NCBI GenBank assembly: GCA_946555465.1
Contig: CAMNST010000001.1
Span: forward strand, 124,001-188,000
DNA from: an uncultured Clostridia bacterium
Lineage (GTDB): Bacteria; Bacillota; Clostridia; Oscillospirales; Acutalibacteraceae
Direction of reading: 5' to 3'
Length of the DNA: 64,000 nucleotides
Part shown: positions 46,802 to 55,656 of the stretch, one piece after another
How positions within the stretch are numbered: the first letter of the stretch is position 1
How the letters are laid out: every line of letters begins with the position of its first letter
Notes under the pieces: model-generated
The model's database searches: none
Told to the model about the DNA's origin: nothing
What the model saw: only the letters and a program-made list of their open reading frames with translations
Made by a program: the position numbers and the translations under genes

Positions 46802-47155
46802 ATGAGGATTGGCGAAGTAACTTTATTGACGAACAATGTACGAAGGCTTGCAACCTTTTATAAAGAATTATTTGAAATTGAAAACGATAGTGAAGATGAA
46901 ACCCATCAGTTCCTTATTTCTGAAGAAACCACACTTACAGTTTATAACGATGGGTCAATAAAAAATAATCAGAATCAGAATATATGCTTGGCATTTACTG
47001 TAGATGACATTGAAAAAGCGTATAAAAAAGTATTGTCTATGGATGCCAGAATTATCGAAAAGCCAATCAAACGACCTTGGGGTGCAATTAACATGAGTTT
47101 TTATGACCCTGACAATAACATGATTTTCTTTAGGAGTTTTCCAAAAAACAGATAA
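46802..47155 (+). CDS. VOC-superfamily (glyoxalase/bleomycin-resistance-like) protein
   Basis: 117 residues. The start LLTNNVRRLATFYKELF and the end INMSFYDPDNNMIFF are the two beta-alpha-beta-beta-beta modules of the vicinal oxygen chelate fold. Members bind metal and act as glyoxalases, dioxygenases or drug-binding proteins; this one is too generic to assign. It stands alone between a tRNA and a damaged AraC gene. Confidence 0.75.
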   Translation: MRIGEVTLLTNNVRRLATFYKELFEIENDSEDETHQFLISEETTLTVYNDGSIKNNQNQNICLAFTVDDIEKAYKKVLSMDARIIEKPIKRPWGAINMSFYDPDNNMIFFRSFPKNR

Positions 47156-47305
47156 ATTCCGGTTTTTCGCATTAAATAACAGAATTATATTTGCCTCTTT
47201 TTACTCAGTGTGTCTTAGTATCAATTTCGGTGGTCTTTGCTACAAAAGAGCAAGTCTTAATGCTCCTATGGGGTTAACATTATGATAACTTCTTATTAAA
47301 CATTC

Positions 47306-47977
47306 TCAGTATTTTCTATATTCCATTGGTGTGCAGCCGACTGTCTTTTTAAACTGGCGGTTGAAGTTTGAAAGATTGTTAAAACCGCATTCCGATGAGA
47401 TCTGCGTAATGGCTTTATTAGTGTTTTGCAGTGCCTCACAGGCAAATTTTATTCTTAACTGGATAATATATTCCATTGCACCTATGCCGAAATACTGCTT
47501 AAAGCGGTTCATAAAATAACTTTTGCTTAAATGTGAAATTTCGGAGAGTTTGTCAATCGTAATATCTTCTTTATAGTGTTCTGCAATGTACTGAACGGCA
47601 GGATTCAGACAATCATCATCAGCACATACGGCGAATGCACTTTTGGTGATTTCGCCGTTGCTGCTCAATATCCATAACAATCTTAACAGTTCGCTTTTCA
47701 GCAGCAAATCATATTGCGCCGAGTTTGTTTTTACACAGTTAAAAATAGATTCAGTGCATTTTTTTATTTCATTATAATATGGCTTGTTACTTGTGATATG
47801 CGGTGTTATTTCCAAATTTCCGTTAATAATCGGTCTGATAAATGTTGCTATACTTCGGTCATCACCGGATAAACCAAGCATTTCAGTGCTGAAAACCAAA
47901 GCATTGTGTGTATCTTCAAAATTCTTATTGTAAAAATTATTCCATTCCAGCGAACTTGTTGACGACTGCTTTATTTG
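47306..47977 (-). pseudogene. AraC-family regulator, 5'-truncated
   Basis: The C-terminal two-HTH DNA-binding domain is intact (ITIDKLSEISHLSKSYFMNRF, ITQISSECGFNNLSNFNRQF, TPMEYRKY). The reading frame is open upstream only to a stop at 47978-47980. It includes part of the cupin sensor domain (EWNNFYNKNFEDTHNALVFS) but lacks its first ~80 residues. No start codon in this stretch has a ribosome-binding site; TTG 47899 and others are poor candidates. A normal member has ~280 residues. It is probably a pseudogene left upstream of, and divergent from, the fucose operon, which it may once have controlled. Confidence 0.6.
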
Positions 47978-48021
47978 TTATAAAATTTTGTAAATATTAT
48001 ACATAAACAGAAAAAATTATA

Positions 48022-48050
48022 TTTAATTTTTATTCAACATATGTTATAAT
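48022..48050 (+). promoter_or_regulatory. Promoter of the L-fucose operon
   Basis: Weak -35 TTTAAT (48022-48027), 17 bp spacer, consensus TATAAT (48045-48050). A palindrome AACATATGTT (48036-48045) touches the -10 box. A weak -35 with a palindrome suggests an activator or repressor. GGAGGG follows before ATG 48070. Confidence 0.5.
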
Positions 48051-48069
48051 GTTTCGCGGAGGGATAAAA

Positions 48070-48780
48070 ATGGCTAATATTGATGAACAAAAAGAAATAA
48101 TATGTGATATTTGTCACAAAATGTGGCAACTGGGCTGGGTTGCCGCAAACGACGGAAATGTAAGTGTTAAGTTGGATGACGGAACAATTCTTGCAACTCC
48201 TACAGGAATGAGCAAATCTTTTATTACACCTGAAAAACTTATTCGTATTGATAGTGAAGGTAATGTACTTGAAGCCGCTGAAGGTCTTCGTCCGTCAAGT
48301 GAAATAAAAATGCACCTTCGCTGCTACGATAAACGCAGTGACGTTAAAAGTGTTATACATGCGCACCCGCCGGGAGCAACAGGTTTTGCTGTGGCTCATA
48401 AGGCTATGGATATGTATAATATGATTGAAGATGTGGCAGTTATAGGTTCTGTACCTCTTACACCTTACGGTACGCCGTCAACAACGGAAGTTCCTGATTC
48501 TATTGAACCTTATCTTGAGGAACATGATGTTATGCTGCTTGAAAATCATGGAGCACTTGCTGTGGGCAGTGATCCCGTGACTGCATTTTATCGAATGGAA
48601 AGTCTTGAACTCTGGGCTAAAATAACAATTAACGCTGTTATTCTTGGCGGAAGTTATGATATCAGCAGAGATAATATTCAAAAACTTATTGATTTAAGAG
48701 GTTATTATCAGGTTACAGGAAGACACCCCGGTTATAAAACCTTTAACCCTGATGATGAAATTCTTCATAAAAAAGACTGA
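48070..48780 (+). CDS. fucA: Class II aldolase, L-fuculose-1-phosphate aldolase
   Basis: 236 residues. Zinc ligands and catalytic residues are in HAHPPGATGFA and ENHGALAVG; ANDGNVSVKL and TPTGMSK bind the substrate phosphate. It splits L-fuculose 1-phosphate into dihydroxyacetone phosphate and L-lactaldehyde. The role follows from the operon: mutarotase, kinase and L-fucose isomerase lie downstream. Start ATG 48070 has GGAGGG 6 bp upstream. No lactaldehyde reductase or microcompartment genes are within the operon, so the fate of lactaldehyde is not shown here. Confidence 0.88.
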   Translation: MANIDEQKEIICDICHKMWQLGWVAANDGNVSVKLDDGTILATPTGMSKSFITPEKLIRIDSEGNVLEAAEGLRPSSEIKMHLRCYDKRSDVKSVIHAHPPGATGFAVAHKAMDMYNMIEDVAVIGSVPLTPYGTPSTTEVPDSIEPYLEEHDVMLLENHGALAVGSDPVTAFYRMESLELWAKITINAVILGGSYDISRDNIQKLIDLRGYYQVTGRHPGYKTFNPDDEILHKKD

Positions 48781-48869
48781 TTAAAATTACACGCAATGCA
48801 CCTTATATGGCTACAGTAAGGTGTTGGTTTGATGAAACTGTTTGTAGCCGGAAAGGCTATGGAAATGTT

Positions 48870-49310
48870 ATGTTAAAAGGAATTTCTCCTTTAATTTCAC
48901 CTGAACTTTTAAAAGCACTATGCGAAATGGGTCATGGCGATGAACTTGTTATCGCCGACGGTAATTTTCCTTGCGAAAGTGTTGGCAAAAACGCAGTTGT
49001 AATTCGTGCCGACGGTCACGGAACTGCTGAAATTTTAGAAGCAGTATTGAAACTCATTCCTCTTGATACATATACTGAAAAACCTGCAGCACTGATGGAA
49101 GTCGTTAAAGGTGACAGTTGTCCTGAACCTGCAATATGGAAAATATATGATGATATACTCAATAAGTATGAACCCGAAAATCACTCTGTTGAAATGATGG
49201 AAAGATTTGCATTTTATGAACGTGCAAAAAAGGCTTATCTCATCATCGCAACAGGTGAAACAGCAATTTACGCCAATGTTTTGCTTAAGAAAGGAGTTGT
49301 TGCACCGTGA
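48870..49310 (+). CDS. fucU: L-fucose mutarotase FucU
   Basis: 146 residues. MLKGISPLISPELLKALCEMGHGDEL is the family N-terminus (only the first part quoted to position), VIADGNFP holds the sugar-binding Asp, and YERAKKAYLIIATGE the C-terminal part. It interconverts alpha- and beta-L-fucose. ATG 48870 is chosen because it matches the family start; an earlier in-frame ATG at 48807 would add 21 residues unlike FucU and has no ribosome-binding site. The stop overlaps the kinase start by 4 bp (GTGA). Confidence 0.88.
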   Translation: MLKGISPLISPELLKALCEMGHGDELVIADGNFPCESVGKNAVVIRADGHGTAEILEAVLKLIPLDTYTEKPAALMEVVKGDSCPEPAIWKIYDDILNKYEPENHSVEMMERFAFYERAKKAYLIIATGETAIYANVLLKKGVVAP

Positions 49311-50719
49311 GCAAAGTTCTTGCCTTTGACTTTGGTGCTTCAACCGGAAGAGCAATTAAAGCAGAGTTAAGTGACGGTAAATTGACTTATAGTGAAGTGC
49401 ATAGATTTGAAAACATACCTGTTTATGAAAACGGTCATCTTTGCTGGAATTTTCCTTATCTTCTTGCCGAAGTAAAGAAAGCAATAGAAAAATGCAGCGA
49501 TGTTGATTCGCTTGCATTTGATACCTGGGGTGTCGATTACGGTTTGCTTGATAAAAACGATAAACTTATCGGACTGCCTGTAAACTATCGTGATACACGA
49601 ACGAACGGCATGACAGACGAAGTTTTTAAATCAATATCACCATTTGAACTTTATAAGGCAACAGGCAATCAGATCATGCCTATAAATACGCTTTTTCAGT
49701 TAAAAGCAGAAACCGTGAAAAATGCAAAAACACTTCTGTTTATGCCTGATCTTTTTGTATGGTCGTTATGCGGTAATAAATCATCCGAAAAAACGATTGC
49801 TTCTACGTCACAGATGTATGATTTCTCAAGCGGCAAATGGAATGATAATGCCGTTAAAATTTCGGAAATGGATTCTGTTGTTTTTCAGCAACTTACTGAC
49901 AGTTCAACCGTTGCAGGCGAGTATAAAGGCATAAAGGTAATTAAGGTTGCCGGTCATGACACACAGTGTGCAGTTGCAGCAATGCCGTGTGAGGAAAATA
50001 GTGAATGTGCATTTTTGTCATGCGGAACATGGTCTTTGATAGGATGTGAATGCGACAATGCTATTCTTACAGAAAAAAGTATGAAAGATGAACTATCAAA
50101 CGAACTTGGTGCGAACGGCAAAATTAATTACCTTAAAAATATCAGCGGTCTCTGGCTTATTCAGGAAATTCGCAGAAACTTCAGAGAAGAAGGAAAAGAT
50201 TATTCCTTTAATGATATGGAGATGCTGGCAAGGAGAGAGGAGCCTTTTGCTTGTTTTATTGATCCTGACGCACCTGAATTTGCAACTCCGGGCTCTGTGC
50301 CTCAAAAGATTCGTGATTTCTGCAAAAAAACAAATCAGCATGTGCCTGATAATGACGGTGCTTTGATTCGCTGCATTTATGAGAGTCTTGCAATGAAATA
50401 TAAATTTGCTGTTAATCAGATTGAAGAAAACACTGATAAAAAGTTCTGCGTTCTTCATCTTCTCGGCGGCGGCACAAAAGACAGTTTTCTTTGTCAGATG
50501 ACTGCCGACAGTCTTGGAATTCCCGTAATTGCAGGGCCTGTTGAAGCAACAGCACTCGGAAATATACTGCTTCAGTTTATCGCTCTTGGTGATATAAAAA
50601 ACATTGAAGAGGGCAGAAAACTGATAAGAAAACAGGAAAATGTTAAGAAATATATTCCTGAAAATTTTGAAAACTGGAAAAATTCATACAGAAAATTCTG
50701 TAAATCAGTTAATATATAA
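49307..50719 (+). CDS. FGGY-family sugar kinase, L-fuculokinase by context (rhamnulokinase-like)
   Basis: 470 residues, GTG start at 49307 with AAGGAG upstream. The nucleotide-binding DFGASTGRAI, FDTWGVDYGLL, CGTWSLIG and LGGGTKDSFLCQM are rhamnulokinase-like motifs. The neighbours are all for fucose, so the substrate is most likely L-fuculose, giving L-fuculose 1-phosphate. Many gut Clostridia and Bacteroides use such a rhamnulokinase-type enzyme for both sugars. Confidence 0.85.
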   Translation: MSKVLAFDFGASTGRAIKAELSDGKLTYSEVHRFENIPVYENGHLCWNFPYLLAEVKKAIEKCSDVDSLAFDTWGVDYGLLDKNDKLIGLPVNYRDTRTNGMTDEVFKSISPFELYKATGNQIMPINTLFQLKAETVKNAKTLLFMPDLFVWSLCGNKSSEKTIASTSQMYDFSSGKWNDNAVKISEMDSVVFQQLTDSSTVAGEYKGIKVIKVAGHDTQCAVAAMPCEENSECAFLSCGTWSLIGCECDNAILTEKSMKDELSNELGANGKINYLKNISGLWLIQEIRRNFREEGKDYSFNDMEMLARREEPFACFIDPDAPEFATPGSVPQKIRDFCKKTNQHVPDNDGALIRCIYESLAMKYKFAVNQIEENTDKKFCVLHLLGGGTKDSFLCQMTADSLGIPVIAGPVEATALGNILLQFIALGDIKNIEEGRKLIRKQENVKKYIPENFENWKNSYRKFCKSVNI

Positions 50720-50732
50720 AGAGAGGTAAATT

Positions 50733-52517
50733 ATGAATTATCCAAAAATCGGCATAAGACCAACTATTGACGGACGCTGGGGCGGAGTAAGAGAGAGCCT
50801 TGAAGTTCAGACAATGGGAATGGCAAAATCAGCAAAAGAACTTATTGAATCCAATCTGTTTTATCCTGACGGAACACCTGTTCAGTGTGTTATCAGTGAT
50901 ACAACTATCGGCGGCGGAGCAGAAGCTGCAAAATGTGCTGAGCAGTTTGCAAATGAAAATGTAGTTGCAACGCTTTCTGTAACACCCTGCTGGTGTTACG
51001 GCTCTGAAACTTTTGATATGGATCCGCAGACAATTAAAGCAGTATGGGGTTTTAACGGCACAGAACGTCCGGGCGCCGTATATCTCGCAGCAGTTATGGC
51101 TGCATTTGCACAGAAAGGGCTTCCGGCATTCTCAATTTACGGTCATGATGTGCAGGATATGACTGATACAAGTGTTCCTGCTGACGTGGCGGAAAAGATT
51201 TTGCGTTTTGCAAAGGCTTCTGTTGCAGTAGGCTGGATGAAAAATAAATCGTATGTAAATCTCGGCGGTGTGGCTATGGGTATAGCCGGTTCATACTGTA
51301 ATGCCGATATGTTTCAGAAATATTTTGGCATACGTGCCGAGTGGGTTGATATGACCGAAATTGTACGCCGTATTACGCTTGAAATTTATGACCATGATGA
51401 ATATGACAAAGCACTTGCTTGGGTAAAGGAAAACTGCAAAGAAGGTTTTGATCTCAATGCCGGCAAGCAATTACCGGAAATTATAACAAAGTCAAAAGTT
51501 GTTCCCGCAGATAAAGACTGGGAATTTGTAACGAAAATGACTATGGTTATGCGTGATATTCTTTACGGCAATAAAAAACTCGACGAAATGGGCTGGCACG
51601 AAGAAGCGCTCGGCAAAAATGCAGTTGCCGGTGGATTCCAGGGTCAGAGAAACTGGACAGACTGGCTTCCGAATGCCGACTTTACCGAAGCAATTATGGC
51701 TTCAACGTTTGACTGGAACGGTGCAAAAATGCCAACGCCGTTTGCAACGGAAAATGATACCCTCAATGGTGTTTCAATGATGCTTGGCACTCTTGTTTCG
51801 CATACAGCACCTTGTTTCCACGATGTACGTACTTACTGGAGTCCTGATGCCTGTGAAAGAGTAACAGGTGTTCGCCCTGACGGTGCTGCTAAAGACGGAT
51901 TTATTCACCTGATCAATTCAGGCGCAACTGCTCTTGACGGCAGCGGTGCTGCTAAAAATGACAATGGCGAAGGCTGTATGAAACCATTCTGGGAAATGAC
52001 ACAGGAGGATATCAAATCCTGTCTTGATGCAACAGATTGGTGCAGAGCAAATTATGAATATTTCCGTGGCGGCGGATATTCAAGTCATTTCCGCTGTCAC
52101 GCTCAGATGCCTGTTACAATGCTCAGAGTTAATGTTGTTGACGGAATTGGTCCTGTTATGCAGATTGCCGAAGGTTACACTGTTGATTTGCCTGATGAAA
52201 TTCATAATACGATTGACAAGAGAACGGATCCTTCATGGCCCACAACATGGTTTGCACCAATACTTACAGGAAAGGGTGCATTTACCGACGTTTACAGTGT
52301 TATGGCAAACTGGGGTGCTAATCACGGCGTTACTGTTTACGGTCACGTGGGCGCAGATTTAATTACTTTAGCATCCATGCTTCGCATTCCTGTTAATATG
52401 CACAATGTATCGGAAGAAAAAATATTCCGTCCCCATGCTTGGTCCGCATTCGGAACAGACAATAAAGAGTCGGCAGATTACCGTGCATGCAAAAATTACG
52501 GACCTCTTTACAAATAA
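50733..52517 (+). CDS. fucI: L-fucose isomerase
   Basis: 594 residues, full length, with an AGAGAGG ribosome-binding site. [19 protein letters not shown] at the N-terminus and the C-terminal HCRCHAQ-like segment ([18 protein letters not shown]) are signatures of FucI, a manganese enzyme that converts L-fucose to L-fuculose. The [18 protein letters not shown] end is also conserved. It is the last gene of the fucA-fucU-kinase-fucI operon; no transporter or intact regulator gene is attached. Confidence 0.95.
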   Translation: MNYPKIGIRPTIDGRWGGVRESLEVQTMGMAKSAKELIESNLFYPDGTPVQCVISDTTIGGGAEAAKCAEQFANENVVATLSVTPCWCYGSETFDMDPQTIKAVWGFNGTERPGAVYLAAVMAAFAQKGLPAFSIYGHDVQDMTDTSVPADVAEKILRFAKASVAVGWMKNKSYVNLGGVAMGIAGSYCNADMFQKYFGIRAEWVDMTEIVRRITLEIYDHDEYDKALAWVKENCKEGFDLNAGKQLPEIITKSKVVPADKDWEFVTKMTMVMRDILYGNKKLDEMGWHEEALGKNAVAGGFQGQRNWTDWLPNADFTEAIMASTFDWNGAKMPTPFATENDTLNGVSMMLGTLVSHTAPCFHDVRTYWSPDACERVTGVRPDGAAKDGFIHLINSGATALDGSGAAKNDNGEGCMKPFWEMTQEDIKSCLDATDWCRANYEYFRGGGYSSHFRCHAQMPVTMLRVNVVDGIGPVMQIAEGYTVDLPDEIHNTIDKRTDPSWPTTWFAPILTGKGAFTDVYSVMANWGANHGVTVYGHVGADLITLASMLRIPVNMHNVSEEKIFRPHAWSAFGTDNKESADYRACKNYGPLYK

Positions 52518-52539
52518 TTCAACTAATATATTGCCTAAA

Positions 52540-52580
52540 CAGTCGGTCAGATTCAGAATTTTGACCGGCTGTTATTTTTT
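52540..52580 (+). terminator. Terminator of the fucose operon
   Basis: CAGTCGGTCA (52540-52549) pairs with TGACCGGCTG (52562-52571, one G-T pair), followed by a run of T. Confidence 0.85.
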
Positions 52581-52638
52581 GCAGAATATAAAGAAAATGT
52601 TAATTTTATATATATATTGTACTTTTTGACAAAAAGTC

Positions 52639-52666
52639 TTGAAAAAATACATAAATAATGTATAAT
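52639..52666 (+). promoter_or_regulatory. Promoter of the dlt-like cassette
   Basis: TTGAAA (52639-52644), 16 bp spacer, TATAAT (52661-52666). A TTGACA at 52626 is too far upstream for this -10 box. Confidence 0.55.
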
Positions 52667-52716
52667 ATATTTAGTAAAACTATCTATATAAATTAGAAAA
52701 AGAAACTTGGTTTTTT

Positions 52717-54231
52717 ATGAAAAATGTACTTGAATATTTAGAAAATACTGCGGCTGTTTACAGTGATAAAACTGCGGTAATCTGCAATGACAAAAGTATG
52801 AACTGGAGCAGTCTGCTTCTGACTGCAAAAAAAATCGGCTCCGCTGTTGCAGCAAAAAGTGAAGTGCGTATGCCGATTCCGGTTTTAATGGAAAAGGGCA
52901 TTGAAACACTTGCCTCATTCTTCGGAATTGCATATGCAGGCTGTTTTTATGTACTTGTTAATCCACAGTTGCCAAAAAGCAGAATAGAGCAGATTTTGTC
53001 TGTTCTCGGTTCAAAGTTTATTGTTACAGATAATGATAATCGTGCACTTGCCGAAGATGTTGCAGCAAGCAGTGAATTATTATTGATTGATGATTTAATC
53101 AGCAGTGAAATTTCAGAGTCGCTTCTTGACTCTGTAAGAAAACAGTCTCTTGATGTTGATCCGCTTTATGCAAATTTCACTTCGGGTTCAACCGGTGTTC
53201 CGAAAGGTGTTCTTGTATCACACAGAAGTGTTATTGATTTTATTGATATATTTGACGAAACTTTTTCAATCAGTGAAAATGATGTTATTGCCAATCAGGC
53301 TCCTTTTGATTTTGATGTTTCGGTTAAAGATATTTATTCTTCAATAAAAACGGGTGCAACACTTGTTTTGGTTCCGAAAGAACTTTTCTCAGCACCGATT
53401 CAACTGCTCGATTATCTGTGTGAAAACAAAATCACAACAATGATATGGGCGGTTTCCGCACTATGTCTTATAACAACTTTCCACGCTCTTGATTATAAAG
53501 TTCCCGAAACCGTAAATAAGATTTTGTTCAGCGGTGAAGTTATGCCTATGAAACATCTTAAAGAGTGGCAGAAACATCTTAAAGATGCGATGTTTGTAAA
53601 TCTTTACGGTCCTACTGAAGTAACTTGCAACTGCACGTATCATATAGTTGATAACAACTGTGATTATGAAAACGGAATCCCTATCGGACAAGCATTCAGA
53701 AACAGAGAAGTTTTCCTGCTTGACGAAAATAATAAGAGGGTTGTCGGTGAAAATATTACCGGTGAAATATGTGTAAAAGCAACAAGCCTTGCACTTGGAT
53801 ATTATAATAACCCTGAGCAGACAAATAAAAGTTTTGTTCAGAATCCGCTCAACGATAAATATATTGACATTATTTACCGTACCGGTGACCTTGGTAAATA
53901 TGACAGTGACGGAAATTTTGTTTTTCAGGGCAGAAAAGATTTCCAGATAAAGCATATGGGTCACCGAATTGAAATTGAAGAAATTGAAAAGGCAATGGAA
54001 TCATGTGATGAAGTTGAACGTGCATGCTGTGTGTTTGATGAACGAAAGAGCAAATTGTACGGCTTTTATATCGGCAATATTGATAAAAAAGAACTTCATA
54101 AACGTATGAAAGAAACGCTGCCGATATTTATGATACCGGGTGCTTTACGAAATGTTTCTGAAATGCCTCTTACCAAAAATGGTAAGATTGACAGAAAAAA
54201 ATTGCTTGAAACGGCAGGAGGCAGAAGATAA
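52717..54231 (+). CDS. AMP-forming amino acid ligase (DltA/NRPS A-domain-like)
   Basis: 504 residues, the size of DltA. Adenylation core motifs are FTSGSTGVPKGVLVSHRSV (A3), NLYGPTEVTCNCTYH (A5), YRTGDLGKYDSDGNFVFQGR (A7) and PLTKNGKIDRKKL with the catalytic Lys (A10). It should adenylate an amino acid and load it on the carrier protein at 55423. DltA uses D-alanine, but the binding-pocket code here could not be assigned and the presence of a PLP decarboxylase in the operon argues for another substrate. It overlaps the next gene by one base (TAATG). Confidence 0.85.
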   Translation: MKNVLEYLENTAAVYSDKTAVICNDKSMNWSSLLLTAKKIGSAVAAKSEVRMPIPVLMEKGIETLASFFGIAYAGCFYVLVNPQLPKSRIEQILSVLGSKFIVTDNDNRALAEDVAASSELLLIDDLISSEISESLLDSVRKQSLDVDPLYANFTSGSTGVPKGVLVSHRSVIDFIDIFDETFSISENDVIANQAPFDFDVSVKDIYSSIKTGATLVLVPKELFSAPIQLLDYLCENKITTMIWAVSALCLITTFHALDYKVPETVNKILFSGEVMPMKHLKEWQKHLKDAMFVNLYGPTEVTCNCTYHIVDNNCDYENGIPIGQAFRNREVFLLDENNKRVVGENITGEICVKATSLALGYYNNPEQTNKSFVQNPLNDKYIDIIYRTGDLGKYDSDGNFVFQGRKDFQIKHMGHRIEIEEIEKAMESCDEVERACCVFDERKSKLYGFYIGNIDKKELHKRMKETLPIFMIPGALRNVSEMPLTKNGKIDRKKLLETAGGRR

Positions 54232-55400
54232 TGCAGTATGAAAGTATTTTAAAAAATTTTAAGACACCTTTTTATGCATTTGATATACCGACACTTCGCA
54301 AGAGAATAGATTATATCAAATCATCAATTCCGAAGGGTGTAGATCTCTGTTATGCCGTAAAAGCAAATACTTTTATTATAAAAGAAGCCGAAAAATACGT
54401 TGAAAGGCTCGAGGTTTGCTCTCCGGGAGAGTTTGAAGTGTGTGAACATCTCAATACTCCGATGGAAAAAATCGTGGTTTCAGGTGTTTACAAAACGCCT
54501 GAATTTATTGAACGTATTATAAGCACTTATGATAATATTGGAATTTACACTGCTGAATCCTTAACTCAGTATGAACTTCTTAAAAAACTTGCTGAAAAAT
54601 ATAACAGAAAATTAAATGTTCTTATTCGTGTTACAAGCAAAAATCAATTCGGTGTTTCTGAAAATGATTTATTTGAAATGATTCAAGATAATAAAGGCTC
54701 AGAACACTTAACAATAATTGGTATTCAGTACTTCTCATCCACACAGAGAACTTCCCTAAAGAAATTCAGAAGAGAATTTGAATATCTTAACGATTTGATT
54801 TTAAGACTGAAAACCGATTATTCGTTTGATGTCAGAGAACTTGAATACGGAACAGGTTTTCCCGTATTTTATTTTCAATCTGATGAATTTGATGAGAAGA
54901 GTTATTTTGAAGAATTCAGCACGATGCTGAAAACACTGCCTGATAATATTAAAATAACCCTTGAAGTTGGCAGAAGTATTGCTGCTTCCTGCGGTTACTA
55001 TTTCACCAGTGTTGTTGACCGGAAAATAAATAAAGTAGGTAATTTTGCTATTGTTGACGGCGGTATAAATCATCTTGTATATTTTGGTCAGTCAATGGCT
55101 ATGAAAATTCCTCATATTGACCATTATCCCGAAAGGGAAGAGAACGTTACCGAAGAGTGGAATATTTGCGGTTCACTCTGCACGGTGAATGATATCATAG
55201 TAAAGTCATTGCCTCTTTCCGATTTAAAAATAAATGATGTGCTTGTGTTTAAAAATACGGGTGCTTATTGTATGTGCGAGGGAATATCGCTTTTCCTCAG
55301 CAGGGAACTGCCGGGTGTTGTTATTGTTAATGACGATGAGCAGTATACGCTTGTAAGAGATCATTTCAAAACAAGCAGTTTAAACAGTCCAAATTATTAA
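54231..55400 (+). CDS. Fold type III PLP decarboxylase (Orn/DAP/Arg family 2), BtrK-like by context
   Basis: 389 residues. K44 in LCYAVKANTF binds PLP, E245-S249 (EVGRS) is the cofactor phosphate motif, and C313-G-S-L-C317-T-V-N-D321 is the active-site cysteine/aspartate segment found in bacterial decarboxylases of this family. DAP decarboxylase LysA normally has CESGD here, so this is not LysA. In butirosin synthesis BtrK of this family decarboxylates a glutamyl group held on carrier protein BtrI; exosortase-associated clusters also pair this family with an AMP ligase and a carrier. The position between ligase and carrier suggests the same type of reaction. The actual substrate is unknown. 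Confidence 0.8.
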   Translation: MQYESILKNFKTPFYAFDIPTLRKRIDYIKSSIPKGVDLCYAVKANTFIIKEAEKYVERLEVCSPGEFEVCEHLNTPMEKIVVSGVYKTPEFIERIISTYDNIGIYTAESLTQYELLKKLAEKYNRKLNVLIRVTSKNQFGVSENDLFEMIQDNKGSEHLTIIGIQYFSSTQRTSLKKFRREFEYLNDLILRLKTDYSFDVRELEYGTGFPVFYFQSDEFDEKSYFEEFSTMLKTLPDNIKITLEVGRSIAASCGYYFTSVVDRKINKVGNFAIVDGGINHLVYFGQSMAMKIPHIDHYPEREENVTEEWNICGSLCTVNDIIVKSLPLSDLKINDVLVFKNTGAYCMCEGISLFLSRELPGVVIVNDDEQYTLVRDHFKTSSLNSPNY

Positions 55401-55422
55401 GTATATATAAGGAGTATTAATT

Positions 55423-55656
55423 ATGGAAACTTTAATCGAAATCTTGGAAGAAATTCAGCCGGAAGTTGATTATGAGACTTGTACTGATCTTATTGACGGT
55501 CATCGTCTTGACAGCCTTTCAATTCTTTCTCTTATTGCAGAAATTGAAGATGAATTTGACATTACAATTCCAACAGTTGAAATTGCACCTAAAAACTTCA
55601 ACAGTGCCGAGGCTATGTGGAAACTTATTACACGCCTTCAGGAGGAAGACGACTAA
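55423..55656 (+). CDS. Acyl/peptidyl carrier protein (DltC-like)
   Basis: 77 residues. S31 in GHRLDSLSILSLI is the phosphopantetheine attachment serine; the four-helix carrier pattern and acidic composition are clear. The usual DSL motif is present. It would carry the aminoacyl group between the ligase, the PLP enzyme and the MBOAT. The stop overlaps the MBOAT start by one base (TAATG). Confidence 0.9.
   Translation: METLIEILEEIQPEVDYETCTDLIDGHRLDSLSILSLIAEIEDEFDITIPTVEIAPKNFNSAEAMWKLITRLQEEDD

Noticed and set aside
46802-47155. VOC protein as a drug-resistance gene
   Set aside because: The fold is shared by many functions and no resistance-specific residues or mobile context are present.
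48807-48869. Upstream start for fucU adding 21 residues
   Set aside because: The extra residues do not fit the family and no ribosome-binding site precedes 48807.
52717-54231. Calling the ligase DltA outright
   Set aside because: Length and core motifs fit, but the operon contains a PLP decarboxylase and the substrate pocket could not be assigned, so D-alanine specificity is unsupported.
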